A DNA stretch of 6,201 bases from positions 1 to 6,201 of the forward strand of contig JABHUV010000172.1 of assembly GCA_018658605.1 (NCBI GenBank), read 5' to 3'. The stretch comes from Planctomycetaceae bacterium. GTDB lineage: Bacteria > Planctomycetota > Planctomycetia > Pirellulales > Pirellulaceae. This document shows positions 1 through 6,201 of the stretch, one piece after another; positions within the stretch are counted from its first letter, which is position 1; every line of letters starts with the position of its first letter. The notes beneath the pieces are model-generated. The model did not search any database, was not told the DNA's origin, and saw only the letters and a list, made by a program, of their open reading frames with translations. A program made the position numbers and the translations under genes.

Positions 1-1256
1 AACCAAACCTGCTCTTCTTGCGCCAACACATCGCTAGCTTGCGTAAATAAAACAACGGCGCTGCGAACATTATTATCACGCCATTGCAACTTCCCAGATT
101 CATATTGGTGCCATGCGCGAAAGATTGTTGCCTGTGCTTCGTTACCCTGAGTTTGATACAGTTGATCTAACTTACGACAAATCTCGGCATTGGCCTGAAT
201 TGTTTTGCTGGCACGGATTCGAGTCCCACGTAACCAAGCAGCCTCAGCTTGATCTTGTTCACCCAGCGCTAAAAACGCATCACCGACAAGTTCCCACAAT
301 CGAGTCGATTCCCCATCATGAATTAACCATTTCGAAAGATAATCCAAAGCCTCCACTGGTTCGTCATTCGCCAAGTGAGCATTGATCATGGCCTTCGCGT
401 AGCCTGGTCGCCACAGCGGTTCAATCATCTCGAGAGCCAACTCTCCTTCGCTAATCGCTTTTTCAAATTCACCTTTTTGCAGTGCAATTGAACTAGCCGT
501 CATATGCTTCGCTGCTCCCATACTCGAAACCGTTTCCACATCCCAATCGCGCGACAACGGGTGGATAATTACCATTCCAGAGGCGTGCATCGAATTATCG
601 TAAGCGACGCGAGCTTCATGTTCGTCATAGGTATCCCCCGGCGTCTTATAAGCCCAAGCACGCATTTGGTGAGCACGCATCGAATCAGGATCACGTGTAA
701 TTAGACCGTCAAGTACGCGAATCGCTTCAGCAACTCGATCTTCACGAATCAGAACGCGTGCTAGGCTAAGTTCCGATATTGGGTCAGCGCCTGCCTTGCG
801 GAGATATTTTTCAGCTTCGGCACGGCGATCTAAACGCAAATAATCAAAACCGATCTGTTGATTTGCATGGACTGCCAATTCATTATTCGAATTCGCTACC
901 GGTAATACAATTTGAATCGCTTTTTCTATTTTACCGCGACGACTCAAGCAGACTCCATACTTAAACTGTTGTTCCAACGTCAAACTACCCAAATTCACCG
1001 CTCGCCTAAAACAATATTCAGCCTCGGGCATTAACGCAAATGTAGAATAAACTTGGCCTAAATTCACCCAATCATCAATACTCTGTGCATCTAAATCTGC
1101 TTCCATCTGACGGACGGCCAAACGATTACCACGCTCTAATTTGTTCACTCGTGCTTTTACGGGCGCACTGAATGCACCATTCTTCTGATAGCGCATACCG
1201 ATCAGAAACAGTTCCGCCACCATAATGATAAGCAATACGAATCGAGGTCGACTCAT
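1..1256 (-). CDS. Membrane-anchored TPR-repeat protein (C terminus cut by window edge)
   Basis: The frame starts at ATG 1256-1254 and stays open to the left edge, giving 418 complete codons; the C terminus lies outside the window. The start is supported by an AAGGAG site five bases upstream. Residues 5-21 are a hydrophobic helix after two arginines (RFVLLIIMVAELFLIG), best read as an uncleaved signal anchor with the rest outside the cytoplasm. The remainder is helical with TPR-like spacing (small and aromatic residues, A at the second-helix position): about 61-94, 96-125, 131-160, 162-192, 255-285, 286-315, 318-348, 355-386 and 389-412. Residues about 200-245 break the pattern and contain HPLSRDWDVE. 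TPRs bind other proteins, so a scaffold or adaptor role is inferred. No catalytic motif and no CxxCH haem site are visible in the part present. The gene follows the propeller gene by two bases, so the products are probably made together. TPR assignment is confident; specific function is unknown. Confidence 0.93.
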   Translation of the reverse strand, partial: MSRPRFVLLIIMVAELFLIGMRYQKNGAFSAPVKARVNKLERGNRLAVRQMEADLDAQSIDDWVNLGQVYSTFALMPEAEYCFRRAVNLGSLTLEQQFKYGVCLSRRGKIEKAIQIVLPVANSNNELAVHANQQIGFDYLRLDRRAEAEKYLRKAGADPISELSLARVLIREDRVAEAIRVLDGLITRDPDSMRAHQMRAWAYKTPGDTYDEHEARVAYDNSMHASGMVIIHPLSRDWDVETVSSMGAAKHMTASSIALQKGEFEKAISEGELALEMIEPLWRPGYAKAMINAHLANDEPVEALDYLSKWLIHDGESTRLWELVGDAFLALGEQDQAEAAWLRGTRIRASKTIQANAEICRKLDQLYQTQGNEAQATIFRAWHQYESGKLQWRDNNVRSAVVLFTQASDVLAQEEQVW

Positions 1257-1258
1257 CC

Positions 1259-2746
1259 CTACTCCTTAATCCAAACGGTTATGGGTTGGTCCTCAACTAT
1301 GCTCAACGGAATTCGGAATTGGCCGGCAACGATATCAATCTTTCCATCACCATTAACATCACCACACCCCACGGCGATCAACTCGGTGGGCTTAGTGTCA
1401 ATCAAGTGTTGCCGCTTGAATTTATTCCCGTCATTTTCAAGCCAAATAATACTCGGATTTCGAGGGTTTGCATAGTCGTTTGACATACTGACAATGACGA
1501 CATCGGTATCACCGTCTCCATCAACATCAGTCGCGGCCGTTCCGTAGGCACCGCCGAGATGTCCAATTTGTTCACTTTCGAATTTCCAATTGCCCTGATT
1601 TCTCAACCAAATCACTCCATGATATGGCTGCGGCCAACCATGACCATACTCAAGATTGTCGCCTTGGCTCATCAACAAATCCATCTGGCCGTCCTGATCG
1701 ATATCTGCCGCAATCAACCCGCCGCCACCGACGTCAAAGTTGTCCGTCATAAACAATACGCGTGGCGTAAAATTACCTTGGCCGTCATTTTCAAGAGCCC
1801 AAACTTCCTCTTCGTCTTGGGTAACAATGGCTCCAATATCCAAATCGCCATCATTGTCGTAATCCGCAACCGGCACGTGGACAATTCCTGGACGAGCAAT
1901 AATCTCTTTATCACGATAAGAGCCGTCACCCATATTTTCGAGCATGACAACGCCGCCTCTCGCATAACCAAAAATAGCTACGACTAAATCCGTATCGCCG
2001 TCGCTGTCGAAGTCACCAAACTGTACGTCAGCCACTCGGCGAACATCTCGCAATAGCACTCGCCGTTGGTAACCCTCAGCAACCTTTTCGAACAACGTTA
2101 CTGTGCCAATCAACTCATCCGATGGCATCAAATCGCCCAAAGTCGAGACGACGATATCCTGATCGCCGTCTTGGTCAACATCAACCACCGTAGCATGAGC
2201 TGGCGCTATTAGCTTATCGCCTATAAGGGTTTGATCCCACTTATGCCGAACAGATCCGTTAGACAATACGTCATTCAGAGCATCTGGATTCGTTTCAAGT
2301 TGCTTTTGAATATCAATTTCCTCAGTGCCACGATAATGATATGCGGTTACCGTGTTTTTCGAGGCATTGCAAACTAGAATTTCTTGCTTCCCGTCTCCAT
2401 CAATATCGATGACTTGGACGTTAGTTATCCGGATTTCGTGAGCCGCTTTCACTGTATCAAACGGCACCTTATTGACTTGCATCAACTCAGCAAATTCTGC
2501 CGGGATGTATGTTTTGACGGGGACAGAAATCTGACTCCAATGCACATCTGGATGCCGAGTCAAAACAGGGATTTCTGAGTTCAACGCCGGCTCAACCCCC
2601 ATCATTCCCCAAGTCACAGCCAAAAGACCGCACAGACAAAACAACAACATCGTCACCACACTAGGTCGATGCAACCTATCAATAGAATCAGCAATTACCA
2701 CTTCTGAATTATCTACTGCCGTTTGTATGTCGTCAGATGCACACAT
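1259..2746 (-). CDS. Membrane-anchored FG-GAP/VCBS seven-bladed beta-propeller protein
   Basis: Complete 495-residue protein, ATG to TAG. An in-frame TGA immediately precedes the ATG, so it cannot begin further upstream in this frame. Residues 1-27 are polar and include R24 and R27; residues about 28-50 are a hydrophobic helix (VVTMLLFCLCGLLAVTWGMMG), suggesting an N-in signal anchor. No clear lipobox or cleavage site is seen. Residues about 105-490 carry seven Asp-rich loops of the pattern DxDxDGxxD at 114, 189, 245, 295, 348, 407 and 463, with spacings of 50-75 residues, and recurring strands such as IWLEN before an NDG turn. This is the FG-GAP/VCBS repeat pattern (integrin-alpha type), where each loop binds calcium, and seven repeats predict one closed propeller. 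Such proteins generally bind proteins or carbohydrates. No enzyme motif is seen. It is co-transcribed with the TPR gene. Fold is confident; the ligand is unknown. Confidence 0.95.
   Translation of the reverse strand: MCASDDIQTAVDNSEVVIADSIDRLHRPSVVTMLLFCLCGLLAVTWGMMGVEPALNSEIPVLTRHPDVHWSQISVPVKTYIPAEFAELMQVNKVPFDTVKAAHEIRITNVQVIDIDGDGKQEILVCNASKNTVTAYHYRGTEEIDIQKQLETNPDALNDVLSNGSVRHKWDQTLIGDKLIAPAHATVVDVDQDGDQDIVVSTLGDLMPSDELIGTVTLFEKVAEGYQRRVLLRDVRRVADVQFGDFDSDGDTDLVVAIFGYARGGVVMLENMGDGSYRDKEIIARPGIVHVPVADYDNDGDLDIGAIVTQDEEEVWALENDGQGNFTPRVLFMTDNFDVGGGGLIAADIDQDGQMDLLMSQGDNLEYGHGWPQPYHGVIWLRNQGNWKFESEQIGHLGGAYGTAATDVDGDGDTDVVIVSMSNDYANPRNPSIIWLENDGNKFKRQHLIDTKPTELIAVGCGDVNGDGKIDIVAGQFRIPLSIVEDQPITVWIKE
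1262..1267 (-). promoter_or_regulatory. Ribosome binding site of the TPR gene, inside the end of the propeller gene
   Basis: The minus strand reads AAGGAG, then TAGGG, then ATG. The site lies in the last sense codons of the upstream gene, five bases before the start, and the upstream TAG stop falls within the spacer. This fixes the TPR start codon and suggests translational coupling: ribosomes ending on the propeller gene are placed to restart on the TPR gene. Confidence 0.85.
1334..2407 (-). repeat. Seven FG-GAP calcium-loop repeats (coding)
   Basis: Seven nine-residue loops lie at 2381-2407, 2156-2182, 1988-2014, 1838-1864, 1679-1705, 1502-1528 and 1334-1360. In order they read DIDGDGKQE, DVDQDGDQD, DFDSDGDTD, DYDNDGDLD, DIDQDGQMD, DVDGDGDTD and DVNGDGKID. 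Ligand positions 1, 3, 5 and 9 are acidic or Asn in all seven, so no blade looks degenerate. At DNA level they appear as imperfect copies of a ccgtctccatcaacatc-like string on the plus strand, which is explained by the coding repeats. Confidence 0.95.
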
Positions 2747-2778
2747 TCATTCGCCCATTTTTCGCTGAAAGGATCCAT
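2713..2778 (-). other. Possible 21-codon upstream ORF overlapping the start of the propeller gene
   Basis: ATG 2778-2776 opens a 21-codon frame (MDPFSEKWANEC... ending in KRQ) that stops at TAG 2715-2713, in a different frame from the propeller gene and overlapping its first 34 bases. The best purine-rich ribosome-binding-like sequence of the region (GGGAGGG, 2781-2787) sits just before this ATG, two bases away, whereas the propeller ATG has only a weak GGGCGA nearby. It could be a leader peptide that couples initiation, or a chance frame. The evidence is positional only. Confidence 0.25.
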
Positions 2779-2802
2779 TTCCCTCCCTTAATATATACAA
2801 CT

Positions 2803-2821
2803 TAGTGCGTGTCATGCACTA
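2803..2821. repeat. Short inverted repeat upstream of the propeller gene
   Basis: TAGTGC and GCACTA form a perfect 6-bp inverted repeat around a 7-base centre (GTGTCAT on the plus strand). It lies about 60 bases upstream of the propeller start and directly upstream of the AT-rich TATATATT patch, a position where an operator could sit. No T-run follows it on the minus strand, so it does not look like an intrinsic terminator. Six base pairs can occur by chance. Confidence 0.35.
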
Positions 2822-2882
2822 TCCATAACAGAATAACAATCTATCCACATTTACACCATGCCCGAATAGCGACCTGATCATT

Positions 2883-2898
2883 CGCATTTACTTATGCG
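2883..2898 (-). other. Weak hairpin just after the membrane-protein gene
   Basis: CGCAT and ATGCG form a 5-bp stem with a 6-base loop, starting seven bases after the TAA stop. The stem is short and is followed on the minus strand by AATGATC, not a T-run, so termination here would be inefficient at best. Read-through into the propeller gene therefore remains possible. Confidence 0.3.
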
Positions 2899-2904
2899 TT
2901 TAGA

Positions 2905-5900
2905 TTATGACGTCGTTGTTTCCATTGAAACGGGAATCGGTAACCAACACCGCAGGATCCAGAGTAGCGATCCGGTGAACAACAAAATACCGTAAATTGG
3001 AAGAATCCAACCGAAGATCATCGGCAGGCTAACCAGCATTGCTAGCAGCGCTACAATGGTGCTAACGACTCTTGTTTTACTTATCACACGCACGAGCAAA
3101 AATAGCATGCTTAAGCTAATCAACACAGCCATCACTCCGCCAAAACGCCAAATTGCCTCCCGCAACTTCAACCCGAGGTAGTGGGCGCTAAAATCATACT
3201 TGTCATCCAAATATTCAAAGTCAAAACGATCATACTCCTCTTGGAACTCCGCACTATCAAAATCCAAATCAAACCCCGTGACGCTAGCCCAGCCCGTCGC
3301 TTCGCCGCCTTCAAAACGACCATTCACTACGAGGCCATCATTACCTAGAAGAGATTGCTCCGCTTGCTCCTCGCCCATGCCGCCACCCATACCGCCCATA
3401 CCATGCGTAGCGCCGTCGTTTTGGAATGGGAGTTGGTTGTTAGTTTGAGGCTGTTCAGTTCCCGGACGTCCACGCTCTACTTCTTCAACTGCATCAACAA
3501 TCGTTCTGTTTCGCAATTCCAATTCCATCAGTTGTTGCGACTGGTAACGCTTGAATTGCTCTCGCTGCTGCGATTGAGCGGTGCCAGAATTGTTTAAACT
3601 CTTCTGCGTCAGATTTGCATCAAGACCCAGAAGTTGCTCTTGAGGATCCGAAATATTTTGCTTTTGTAAATCGTCTAACTTATCGCCTTTGCCACCTTGA
3701 TCTCGGTCGTAAAGTCGTCTATTCAACTCGCCGGACTTGCCCTCTTCACTTTGCGGCGCCAACAGACTGTTACTGCTAAACCAACGTCTATCAGCTTCTT
3801 TTTTGCTACTCGGTTTTGCCTTTGACACTACGGCCGGAACGTCAAAATTATTCTCTAGTTGATTCACCGCATTTCGCGAAAATCCACTGGACTGTTGTTC
3901 AAAATCTTTTTGCAATCTCGCACGATTACCCAGCATCGACTCATCGGTTTCTTGAACGGAACTATCGTCTTCTACTAGATCAAGTACCTGCTCTCCTAGC
4001 TCCGCCAAATCCTTTTCGTTGCGTTGACTAATGTCACTTTGGTCCGAGTATACATTCAAATCAGTTTGCGTTTTTAAGCTATTATACAAACGTATTTTTT
4101 CGTAATCATTTCCAGACTTTGTTGCCCGCTTCAGCTTTCCAGACACCTCCTCATTCACAACAATCGCCTGCCGAGATCTCAATTCACCCTTGGTATAACG
4201 CGAAATGTCGCGTCCAGCAAACATTCCCCAACCACTGTCCGAGTGTTGATTTAGCGGCTCAGCGTCTCCTCCGAATCTATACCAATTATGTCGTCTTGGT
4301 AAATACAGCTTCAAAAACAATTTTTCTGCATGAATATTGGTTGTACGAATAAATGGCAACGTATTCAATTTTCCATATTGCGATAAAGCTGGCATTCGCC
4401 CAGCGTAATGGATTACAACGCGATACGACAAGTCGCCCGCATTCGTCTTTACCAAAGGAAGCCGAATTTGCCCTTCTACTCCAGTAACAACTGGTTTAAC
4501 GGGTTCTCCAGCCACCAATACAGACCATAATTGAGATAACGACGGCTTTTGAATGTCAAGAAACTGCTCTTTTTGATTGTCGACTAAAAACTCAATCTTA
4601 CCGCGGTAAGTTCCAGCATAATCAATAATCAACGAAGTCGTCGCCATGCGGATTTTTGCTTCGTCTTTATCGACGATGTCACGTGACTGCGTTCTAAATT
4701 CCAAGACCGCTTGCTCTACATCGCCCTGCACGACAAACGCCTTCAAGACCCGTTCACCAATAACCGCCGTCAATTGTTCCCACTGTGCTTGCTGCCGATT
4801 CAAAGTTACGACATTGGACATCGAATCCAACACCTCTTCGACAACATCTCCACTACTCTCTAGTGAAATATACTGTTGCTGCACTTCGGCATTTTCGACA
4901 ATTGGAACCGGTACCCGATTGCTGCCGCCTGGTTGTCGATCATTTTCGACAAGTACACTATATTCGCCCAGGATTTCATCTTCCAAATACAACGTAACTC
5001 GGATGGGCGATTGAGGGTCATTACTATCCACGGCTGTCTTTTCGATTTGCCGAACATACAGTCCCCGTATTCGACTATCTTTCAATACTGCCGGTACCAG
5101 AAAGCTGACCTCATGAATTCCCGCCTCTTCGATTTTATACGACAGCAAAATAGTTTCTTCGATTGATCTATCTGAGACATTTGCGTTCGAAAACGTCGTA
5201 CACGTCACTTTAGGTGTACGTCGGACCAATTTAAATCGAGCGGAGTAGTTCTTCCCAGTAAATTTCAACGCTGTCCGCGCCATTGTTCGTTGACTCTGTT
5301 TAAGCCACGCGAACATGGTAGCCATCGATACCGATTCCCCTTGGGTAACGTCAAGCAACTCGATATTAAACGACGGATCCGACAATAAAACGGTTTGCCC
5401 ACGTTGGCTCGAAACGCCCGGAGTTGCTAAATACGGAACATCGGTCGTCATATCCTGCAGTTTCCGTTCCAACATCCCTTCTATCAAGACGTTCAAATTA
5501 CCGACGACTCCATGGGATAATAATATTGTGATCAGTTGCGCCGGCCCGCCCAATGATTCGACGGGCGTAGCCGACCAATCAACTAGCGCCGCCGTTCTAA
5601 CTTGTCGAATCGCCAAATCAGCGGGGACAACCACTCGAACTTGGTGGATTGGCCTCTTTTCAATTCGAAATTGCACCTGTGTTTCTAATGAAATCTGCTG
5701 TGGTGAAACTCGGACCAGCGAATTAATATTTGTGGAAACGACTGCGGTCACCGGCTTCGCGGTGAATTGCAAATCGAACCCCGTTCCACTGAATCGATAC
5801 GCCTGTACAACTTGCACTCCTAGCGGATTAATCCGATTGGCCGGTTGAGCAGTGTTCGCGATCGCTTCATTGACATCATCTCGATTAACACCCTGTGTCT

Positions 5901-6201
5901 GGGTAACAAACAATTCTAACGCTGGACTACGGCGAATGGTAATTGTTCCCTTTTGAGAAACGGCGTCTGGGACAGATACTGCGGGTACGGAGAACGGATC
6001 CCCTGTTTTCCCGGGCAAACTGCGATACCGCAGCAAACCAATATGGAGCGTCGCTTGGTTTTCGGCAGGTTCTAACAGCTCAACGGTCACACTCTGCCGA
6101 TCGTTGCCATCCTGTTGCACTTCCCAACTGCGGATATTCCCGCCCGTCACCGTCGCCACTCGATATTTTTTGGGTACGACGAACCTAAATATTTCTAATT
6201 G
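2905..6201 (-). CDS. Large multi-repeat envelope protein with C-terminal membrane helices (N terminus cut by window edge)
   Basis: The frame is open from the right edge to TAA 2907-2905, giving 1098 residues (numbered here from the first codon in the window). A GTG at 6159 is the first in-frame start-like codon, but coding clearly continues upstream of it (IFRFVVPKKYRV matches the later repeats), so the true start is outside. Residues 1-604 contain four beta-rich units, each with a strand of the type xVxxxVP: P10, P193, P370, P553. Residues about 605-655 are another globular piece with aromatic residues (LPRRHNWYRFGGD). Residues about 655-975 are hydrophilic, Gln/Asn/Ser and charge rich, probably disordered with coiled-coil stretches (876-899), plus a Gly-Met run at 932-943. 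An acidic-aromatic patch follows (977-1004). Three membrane helices lie at about 1020-1040, 1045-1065 and 1068-1086. Positive residues after helix 1 (RVISKTR) imply that the bulk is periplasmic. I recognise no named family and no catalytic motif; similar architectures occur in planctomycete hypothetical membrane proteins. Confidence 0.93.
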   Translation of the reverse strand, partial: QLEIFRFVVPKKYRVATVTGGNIRSWEVQQDGNDRQSVTVELLEPAENQATLHIGLLRYRSLPGKTGDPFSVPAVSVPDAVSQKGTITIRRSPALELFVTQTQGVNRDDVNEAIANTAQPANRINPLGVQVVQAYRFSGTGFDLQFTAKPVTAVVSTNINSLVRVSPQQISLETQVQFRIEKRPIHQVRVVVPADLAIRQVRTAALVDWSATPVESLGGPAQLITILLSHGVVGNLNVLIEGMLERKLQDMTTDVPYLATPGVSSQRGQTVLLSDPSFNIELLDVTQGESVSMATMFAWLKQSQRTMARTALKFTGKNYSARFKLVRRTPKVTCTTFSNANVSDRSIEETILLSYKIEEAGIHEVSFLVPAVLKDSRIRGLYVRQIEKTAVDSNDPQSPIRVTLYLEDEILGEYSVLVENDRQPGGSNRVPVPIVENAEVQQQYISLESSGDVVEEVLDSMSNVVTLNRQQAQWEQLTAVIGERVLKAFVVQGDVEQAVLEFRTQSRDIVDKDEAKIRMATTSLIIDYAGTYRGKIEFLVDNQKEQFLDIQKPSLSQLWSVLVAGEPVKPVVTGVEGQIRLPLVKTNAGDLSYRVVIHYAGRMPALSQYGKLNTLPFIRTTNIHAEKLFLKLYLPRRHNWYRFGGDAEPLNQHSDSGWGMFAGRDISRYTKGELRSRQAIVVNEEVSGKLKRATKSGNDYEKIRLYNSLKTQTDLNVYSDQSDISQRNEKDLAELGEQVLDLVEDDSSVQETDESMLGNRARLQKDFEQQSSGFSRNAVNQLENNFDVPAVVSKAKPSSKKEADRRWFSSNSLLAPQSEEGKSGELNRRLYDRDQGGKGDKLDDLQKQNISDPQEQLLGLDANLTQKSLNNSGTAQSQQREQFKRYQSQQLMELELRNRTIVDAVEEVERGRPGTEQPQTNNQLPFQNDGATHGMGGMGGGMGEEQAEQSLLGNDGLVVNGRFEGGEATGWASVTGFDLDFDSAEFQEEYDRFDFEYLDDKYDFSAHYLGLKLREAIWRFGGVMAVLISLSMLFLLVRVISKTRVVSTIVALLAMLVSLPMIFGWILPIYGILLFTGSLLWILRCWLPIPVSMETTTS
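3280..4242 (-). other. Hydrophilic low-complexity linker of the large envelope protein (coding)
   Basis: About 320 residues lack hydrophobic strands and are rich in Q, N, S, D, E, K and R, in contrast to the beta-rich repeats before it and the membrane helices after it. It includes heptad-like segments (around LAELGEQVLDLVEDD and QSQQREQFKRYQSQQLMELE) and the run HGMGGMGGGMGEE. It would work as a flexible or coiled-coil spacer between the repeat domains and the membrane. This is inferred from composition only. Confidence 0.65.
4390..6201 (-). repeat. Four diverged ~180-residue repeat units in the large envelope protein
   Basis: Anchor strands are FRFVVP (ends residue 10), HQVRVVVP (193), HEVSFLVP (370) and EQFLDIQKP (553), spaced 183, 177 and 183 residues. 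In the second and third units a preceding strand, YRFSGTGFDLQF (135-146) and LKFTGKNYSARF (312-323), lies exactly 51 residues before the anchor in both. It is followed by a shared pattern with VS, an I..E element and (F/Y)(R/K)IE...IH. The fourth unit has an equivalent LEFRTQS (from 500) 45 residues ahead. After each anchor come a region with W or a hydrophobic turn and a strand pair ending in (V/L)xIxxxxxR or VVIHYAGR. The first unit is truncated by the window edge. Confidence 0.75.

Larger units (their letters stand above)
2747..2904. other. 158-base intergenic gap between membrane-protein gene and propeller gene
   Basis: This is the only intergenic stretch of any size in the window. Read on the minus strand it holds, in order, a 5-bp hairpin just after the upstream stop codon, an AT-rich stretch, a 6-bp inverted repeat, a TATATATT patch (2790-2797) and a GGGAGGG purine run. 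TATATT at 2790-2795 could be a -10 element, but no reasonable -35 hexamer lies 16-18 bases upstream. Whether the propeller and TPR genes have their own promoter here cannot be settled by reading. Confidence 0.5.

Noticed and set aside
1334..1360. Dockerin repeat at the C-terminal end of the propeller protein (DVNGDGKID)
   Set aside because: The loop resembles a dockerin calcium loop, but there is no second loop and no dockerin helix; it fits as the seventh FG-GAP loop.
1559..1987. 142-codon open frame on the plus strand
   Set aside because: It is antisense to the propeller repeats, and its sequence follows from the repeated Asp-rich coding strand opposite.
2883..2898. Intrinsic terminator after the large envelope protein
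   Set aside because: The stem is only 5 bp and no T-run follows on the minus strand.
2905..2960. PEP-CTERM-type sorting signal at the C terminus of the large protein
   Set aside because: There is no PEP-like motif before a single helix and no terminal Arg cluster; three helices end in WLPIPVSMETTTS.
3280..3330. Carbohydrate-binding module suggested by VVNGRFEGGEATGW
   Set aside because: The phrase resembles the start of some beta-sandwich modules, but only about 60 acidic residues follow before the membrane helices, too few for such a domain.
5315..5848. 177-codon open frame on the plus strand, Ser/Thr/Cys rich
   Set aside because: It lies wholly antisense to the strongly supported large envelope protein, has no ribosome binding site and shows no domain-like pattern; it is a shadow frame.
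6157..6159. GTG as the true start of the large envelope protein
   Set aside because: The frame stays open upstream to the window edge and encodes IFRFVVP, matching the anchor strand of the later repeats; no signal peptide follows the GTG.

Overview
The window looks like chromosomal DNA of a planctomycete, probably of the Pirellulales type. This is inferred from protein style and not from any marker gene: a very large membrane-anchored repeat protein with a Gln/Asn-rich linker, an anchored FG-GAP/VCBS beta-propeller and an anchored TPR protein, all with weak matches to classical families. Base composition is just under 50% GC by eye. There is no rRNA, tRNA, CRISPR array, insertion sequence or phage gene.

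All three genes lie on the minus strand, so transcription runs from the right edge to the left. First (6201 to 2905) is the 3' part of a gene for a huge exported protein; its start lies beyond the right edge. It has four beta-rich units of about 180 residues, a long hydrophilic low-complexity linker, and three membrane helices at the extreme C terminus. After a 158-base gap comes a complete 495-residue protein (2746 to 1259) with one N-terminal membrane anchor and seven regularly spaced calcium-loop motifs, which predicts a seven-bladed FG-GAP propeller. Two bases after its stop codon begins a TPR protein (1256 to 1), cut by the left edge, with an N-terminal membrane anchor and about nine helical repeats.

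The second and third genes are clearly an operon: the ribosome binding site of the TPR gene lies in the last codons of the propeller gene. The first gene may be co-transcribed or separate. The 158-base gap holds two short inverted repeats and an AT-rich patch but no convincing terminator. All three products are predicted to be membrane-tethered with bulk on the outer side of the cytoplasmic membrane, and all are built from binding or scaffolding repeats with no visible catalytic residues. A cell-envelope assembly is the natural guess, but no substrate or pathway can be read from the sequence.
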